Of a DNA stretch of 8,828 bases, positions 5,424 to 8,828 are shown one piece after another. The stretch's first letter is position 1, and every line of letters begins with the position of its first letter. Location of the stretch: NCBI GenBank assembly GCA_030044325.1, contig JASHWA010000547.1, positions 1-8,828 on the forward strand, written 5' to 3'. This DNA comes from Bryobacteraceae bacterium (GTDB lineage Bacteria > Acidobacteriota > Terriglobia > Bryobacterales > Bryobacteraceae). A program made the position numbers and the translations under genes. Under the pieces are notes generated by a model that saw nothing but the letters and a program-made list of their open reading frames with translations, was not told the origin of the DNA and did not search any database.

Positions 5424-7238
5424 TTGCAGGACTTTAAGGAATCCGGGGCGCGCGTTTTGCGTCTGATGGTTAGGGTTATGAGGCGCCCATTCGCTGGGTG
5501 GTTTTTCCTTATCTTCGCCATCTTTCCTGCTGGGAGTGCGTTGGCTGAGGCGCCGAGCTTTCGAGTCGAGCGCGTTGCGGTCTCAGGCGGCGCCGAACTG
5601 ATCACGGTTTTTGGGAAGCTTCCCGGTTCGGGCACTGTACAAAATACCGAACTGCCGCTGATCAGCGTGCTGCGCGACACGCTGGGGGACGAAAATCCGG
5701 AGCACGACCGGCTGCGTTACGTGTGGGTGCTGACTTCGTCGCGTCCCACGCTGCTCCAGCGCGCTGCCGGGTCGCTTCCTTTCTTTTACTGGCGTCCGCA
5801 AAATTCGCACGGAACCGGCGGGCATCCGGCGCCCATGCTCGATCTGGGGGCGCCGGCGTGGCCGGTGGTGACCAGCCTGGCGAGCGAGTTCACGCAGTTG
5901 CTCGCGCTCGATCCCGACGGGGCGATCGTGCGCAGCTCCACGCGCAGCTATCGCAACAATCTGGACGATCATCGAAATCTCCACATCCTGGAGGGTCTGG
6001 CGGTGATCACGCAGCTTGAAGACGATCGCGAGGCGCGCGCTTTCTTCACCGAGCAGGAGTTGATCGAGATGGAGACGCGGCTGATGCTCGCCAGTCACAC
6101 GCTGGGCGGGCTGGTGGGCAATTCCAGCCTCGATCCGGCGTATTACAAGGAGCGGGCGCGGATGGAGGAAACGCGCGGACACAACTGGGAGCTGCTGCGC
6201 CAGCGCGCCGAAGAGAACGGGCTGTATTTCGAGCCGTTCGGCGCCGACGGATCGAGCACGCACGCGCTGCTGTGGATCGCCACGGAAGATCTCGGGAGCG
6301 GGCACAAGTTCGACGGACAATTTCTGGGCATTTCCGATCCATATTCGGACGCGCGGCTCAAGACCTGGCGCGGTTATCGCGAAATCCGCGACGGGAAGGA
6401 GATGATTCCGCTGGCGCTGTACGCGCTCGATTATCCCAAGGTGCCGCTGCTGGTGGTGGATTTTCGCGACACGCATCGGCCCAAGCGGCGGGAGATGATC
6501 AGCCACGCGGCCACGGACACGGTCAGCGGCGTTTTGGGAATCTCAAAATTCACCAATCCGCCGTTTCTGTTCGGCTCGATGGCGTTCAATTTCGTGCGCA
6601 CACGCCATGGCGCGGCGAGCGACCGCGCCGCGCGGCTTCAGGCCTACGCGGAAGTGCGCGAATGGCTGGCGCTGGATGAATCAGTGGCGCCCGATTTGCG
6701 CCAGGTTTTGCAGCGCCGCATGGAGATCATGGGCGTGAATCCGATGGAGGAATCGATCGCAGGCGAAGCGCGCATCGCCCGGCGGCAATATGCCGCGCTG
6801 CTCGGCTACGCCGCCGATCCCAAGGGTCTGCCGGCGCGGGTGGCGCGCGATCGCGAGGCGGAGCTGTTCGCGAACCATCATGGGCTCGCCGCGCGTGCCG
6901 GATTCGAGCTGGCGCACGCCGTGACGTTCGGCCTGGTGCGGCATCCGGTGGAGGAGGAAGCGGCGGTGGAAGCGCGTCTCGACCAGGAGCGGCGCGTCCA
7001 GCGCGAGATGACGTTTCTCGCGGCCGTGGCCAAATCGGCGCAGCCCGAAGTGGTGTGGAATATGGATGAAGTGCGCCGCGCGCTCGACGACGTAGCTTCC
7101 GCGCAGATGCCGGCGCGATCGGCGAAAGTGGTGGCCAAGATCATGTCGAGCACGAATGACGAACAGACGCGCGCGTTGTGCGCCCGCGCCCTGATGGGGT
7201 ATCCGGGCACCGAGATCGCAGGCGGCGGGCAGGAATGA
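5424..7238 (+). CDS. Exported protein of unrecognised family, first gene of a two-gene operon
   Basis: I do not recognise the family. From the TTG at 5424 it is 604 residues (590 from ATG 5466, 586 from ATG 5478). The N-terminus is a signal peptide: a basic segment (R17, R20, R21), a hydrophobic core WFFLIFAIFPAG (26-37), and a signal-peptidase I site SALA|EA after residue 41. The rest is hydrophilic and mixed, with no obvious further membrane anchor. It includes an aromatic LPFFYWRPQNSHG stretch, a charged helical block rich in Glu/Arg around EQELIEMETRL, a DFRDTHRPKRRE segment after a short hydrophobic strand, and a charged helical C-terminal third. No catalytic motif was found. The stop overlaps the ATG of the next gene (ATGA at 7235-7238), implying translational coupling and a shared job with the exported phosphoesterase. 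It is transcribed away from the CpaE-like gene. An open frame extends upstream to 5262 but lacks an SD and would bury the signal peptide more than 70 residues in. Confidence 0.85.
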   Translation: MQDFKESGARVLRLMVRVMRRPFAGWFFLIFAIFPAGSALAEAPSFRVERVAVSGGAELITVFGKLPGSGTVQNTELPLISVLRDTLGDENPEHDRLRYVWVLTSSRPTLLQRAAGSLPFFYWRPQNSHGTGGHPAPMLDLGAPAWPVVTSLASEFTQLLALDPDGAIVRSSTRSYRNNLDDHRNLHILEGLAVITQLEDDREARAFFTEQELIEMETRLMLASHTLGGLVGNSSLDPAYYKERARMEETRGHNWELLRQRAEENGLYFEPFGADGSSTHALLWIATEDLGSGHKFDGQFLGISDPYSDARLKTWRGYREIRDGKEMIPLALYALDYPKVPLLVVDFRDTHRPKRREMISHAATDTVSGVLGISKFTNPPFLFGSMAFNFVRTRHGAASDRAARLQAYAEVREWLALDESVAPDLRQVLQRRMEIMGVNPMEESIAGEARIARRQYAALLGYAADPKGLPARVARDREAELFANHHGLAARAGFELAHAVTFGLVRHPVEEEAAVEARLDQERRVQREMTFLAAVAKSAQPEVVWNMDEVRRALDDVASAQMPARSAKVVAKIMSSTNDEQTRALCARALMGYPGTEIAGGGQE

Positions 7239-8828
7239 AGACGCGGGCGCTCGCCCCGGCGCTTATGCGCGGGGCCTGGCTTCTCGCGACGCTCTTCAGC
7301 GGATGCGCGCACGCCGCGGTGGATCGCGTGGTCATTTTCAAAGTCGACGGGCTTCCGGAACGCTATCTCGAGCGCTACGTCGCCGAAACCGCGGACGGCC
7401 TCCGCGCAGGCCACAGCCGGCTTCCCTGGATCGACCACGTTTTTGTCGAGAGCGGGACGTGGATGCAGAGTTTTTACGTCCGCGGGATCAGTCTCTCCTC
7501 GCCGTCGTGGTCCCTGCTCGACACGGGCCATCACCTCGAAGTCCGCAGCAACGCGGAATGGGACCGCTACACGCTGCGCGTCTACGATTACATGAATTTT
7601 TTTCCGCTGTATCTGAACTACGCGCGCAAGGAACAGGCCGACATGCCCGGAGTGGAGCTGCTGGACGAAAATCACGTCCCGCTGCTCATCGACCGGTTCC
7701 CGTTCGACCAGCGCTATCAAAGCTTCCAGATCTACCAGCGCGGCGTGCGCTGGAGAACGCTCGAAGGGAGCCTCCGGAGCGAATTCCAGGGAAAGTCGTG
7801 GAAACAGATTTTCGACGAGTGGCAAACCGGATTTTCCGTGGAGAGCGGACTGGGGGTCGAGCAGGAGCGCGAGCTCGAAGCGAAGCTGCGCGATCCTTCG
7901 ATTCGCTACCTGGATCTGTACAGCGGCGATTTCGATCATACCGCGCATATCACCGCGGACCACGTGACCATCGAGCACGTGCTCGAGTCGCTCGACTCGA
8001 CGGTGGGCCGCATCTGGTCCGCGATCGCGGCGAGCCCGCTTGCGCGCACCACCGCGTTCGTGATGGTTTCCGATCACGGCATGGACATGAGCGAGAACGT
8101 TTACAGCCAGGGCTACGACCTGTTGGGCTGGCTCAACAGCGCGCAGGGCGGCGCGCACCACGTGATGATGGACCGCCATCCCATGGCGGAGTTCAAGCTC
8201 AAGGGCCTGGATCCCCTGGTGAGCGAGGTGATCACGCCCAGCGCCGATTCATCCTATCTCGCCGGCGAAGCGCAGCGCTATCCCACCGCGGTGATGGATG
8301 CCGACGGCAATGAGCGCGCCTCCATCGGGCTGCGCAACAATTCGCTCAACCTGATTCACATCCTGCTCGATCAGTTGATTCGCAAAAAGGTCACGGGACG
8401 GCTGCGCGGGGCCACGCTCGACGCGCTTTTCGAGACGCTCGATCGCGTGCGCCCGGCCTGGACGCGCAATGTGAACGGTCTCGCCGATGAACTGGCGCCG
8501 CTGCGCGCGGCGATCGCCGGGCAGCAGACGATGGTCGATGCGCTGCCCAAGAAATTCACGGACGAAGATCGCGAACAGGGCCGCGACGTCGATGCGCGGC
8601 GCGAGATCCATCGCCTGGAGCAGATGAGAAACGACGAGCGCCTGTATGCGGCCTATGTGGCCGTGATGCGGCGCCTGCTCGCGCTCGACCCGGCGGATTT
8701 CGACCCCGGAAAATTCAATATCGAAGACCTGATTCCGCGCAGATCGCTGGGCGATTCGAATTCGATTTACGATTTGCAGAATTACATTGCGGGGCCGTCA
8801 AAGGAAGGGCTGGCGCTTGGCGCGGACG
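7235..8828 (+). CDS. Exported alkaline-phosphatase-superfamily phosphoesterase (NPP/phosphodiesterase-like), 3'-truncated by window edge
   Basis: Starting at the ATG that overlaps the previous stop, the frame is open to the window end (531 residues visible, no stop). The N-terminus is a signal sequence ending GCAHA|AV; it could be cut by signal peptidase I after A27, or lipidated at C24 (FSGC, a weak lipobox). Alkaline-phosphatase-superfamily landmarks appear in order: D38 in VIFKVDGL (metal); the nucleophile region ISLSSPSWSLLDTG (85-98), where alignment to the NPP pattern T-x-P...TG makes S88 the nucleophile; D234 and H238 in GDFDHTAH (metal pair, D-x3-H); D280-H281 in VSDHGM (metal); and H308/H309 in GGAHH, in place of the final metal His. 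It should cleave a phosphate mono- or diester outside the cytoplasm using two metal ions; substrate unknown. The part after ~residue 340 is helical and charged and not part of the core I can recognise. A competing open frame (7303-8313, same strand) lacks these motifs. Confidence 0.86.
   Translation, partial: MKTRALAPALMRGAWLLATLFSGCAHAAVDRVVIFKVDGLPERYLERYVAETADGLRAGHSRLPWIDHVFVESGTWMQSFYVRGISLSSPSWSLLDTGHHLEVRSNAEWDRYTLRVYDYMNFFPLYLNYARKEQADMPGVELLDENHVPLLIDRFPFDQRYQSFQIYQRGVRWRTLEGSLRSEFQGKSWKQIFDEWQTGFSVESGLGVEQERELEAKLRDPSIRYLDLYSGDFDHTAHITADHVTIEHVLESLDSTVGRIWSAIAASPLARTTAFVMVSDHGMDMSENVYSQGYDLLGWLNSAQGGAHHVMMDRHPMAEFKLKGLDPLVSEVITPSADSSYLAGEAQRYPTAVMDADGNERASIGLRNNSLNLIHILLDQLIRKKVTGRLRGATLDALFETLDRVRPAWTRNVNGLADELAPLRAAIAGQQTMVDALPKKFTDEDREQGRDVDARREIHRLEQMRNDERLYAAYVAVMRRLLALDPADFDPGKFNIEDLIPRRSLGDSNSIYDLQNYIAGPSKEGLALGAD

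Noticed and set aside
6878..8179. 433-codon minus-strand frame opposite the right-hand operon
   Set aside because: It has His/Arg/Val-rich shadow composition; the plus strand carries two coupled genes with signal peptides and phosphoesterase motifs.
7303..8313. 336-codon plus-strand frame in the region of the phosphoesterase
   Set aside because: It is Arg-rich with no motif, and out of frame with the ATG overlap at 7235 that gives all the metal-binding motifs in order.
1..8828. Search for tRNA, rRNA, CRISPR, IS ends, phage or toxin-antitoxin genes
   Set aside because: Nothing convincing was seen on either strand by eye; no spaced direct repeats, transposase motifs or RNA gene signatures.

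Overview
The window is GC-rich bacterial chromosomal DNA with dense, mostly unlinked genes and short gaps. The best guess for the source is Acidobacteriota (Solibacteres/Bryobacterales-like). This is an inference from style only: a secreted M28 peptidase carrying Arg-Gly-rich segments, high GC, GTG/TTG starts, and several secreted proteins of obscure family. No rRNA, tRNA, IS element, phage gene or CRISPR array was seen, so this is ordinary chromosome rather than a mobile island.

Layout from left to right. (1) Positions 1-1449, plus strand: the 3' part of a secreted M28-family zinc metallopeptidase with all active-site residues intact; its 5' end lies outside the window. (2) About 1450-1639: a gap between convergent genes, holding two perfectly abutting hairpins with identical TGAA loops. 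(3) About 1640-2107, minus strand: a thioredoxin of the TrxC (thioredoxin-2) type with an N-terminal zinc finger. (4) 2131-2161: a G-tract array in the short divergent promoter region between trxC and the next gene. (5) 2179-3603, plus strand: a DHA2-type (EmrB/QacA/MdtD-like) MFS drug:proton antiporter. (6) 3699-4886, minus strand: a CpaE-like ATPase (degenerate receiver plus MinD/ParA-type domain), with no other tad/cpa gene in sight. (7) 4902-5423: a long divergent intergenic region. It contains a possible small cysteine-containing ORF on the minus strand with a promoter placed to give a leaderless transcript, and the AT-richer leader of the following operon. (8) 5424-7238 and 7235-8828, plus strand: two genes overlapping by ATGA. 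The first is an exported protein of unrecognised family. The second is an alkaline-phosphatase-superfamily phosphoesterase that runs off the right edge.

The genes do not form one pathway. The only clear functional unit is the translationally coupled pair at the right end, an unknown exported protein followed by an exported phosphoesterase. It is the best candidate here for undescribed biology. The peptidase and this pair suggest investment in extracytoplasmic hydrolysis, while trxC and the MFS pump are typical redox and efflux housekeeping functions that share a divergent control region.
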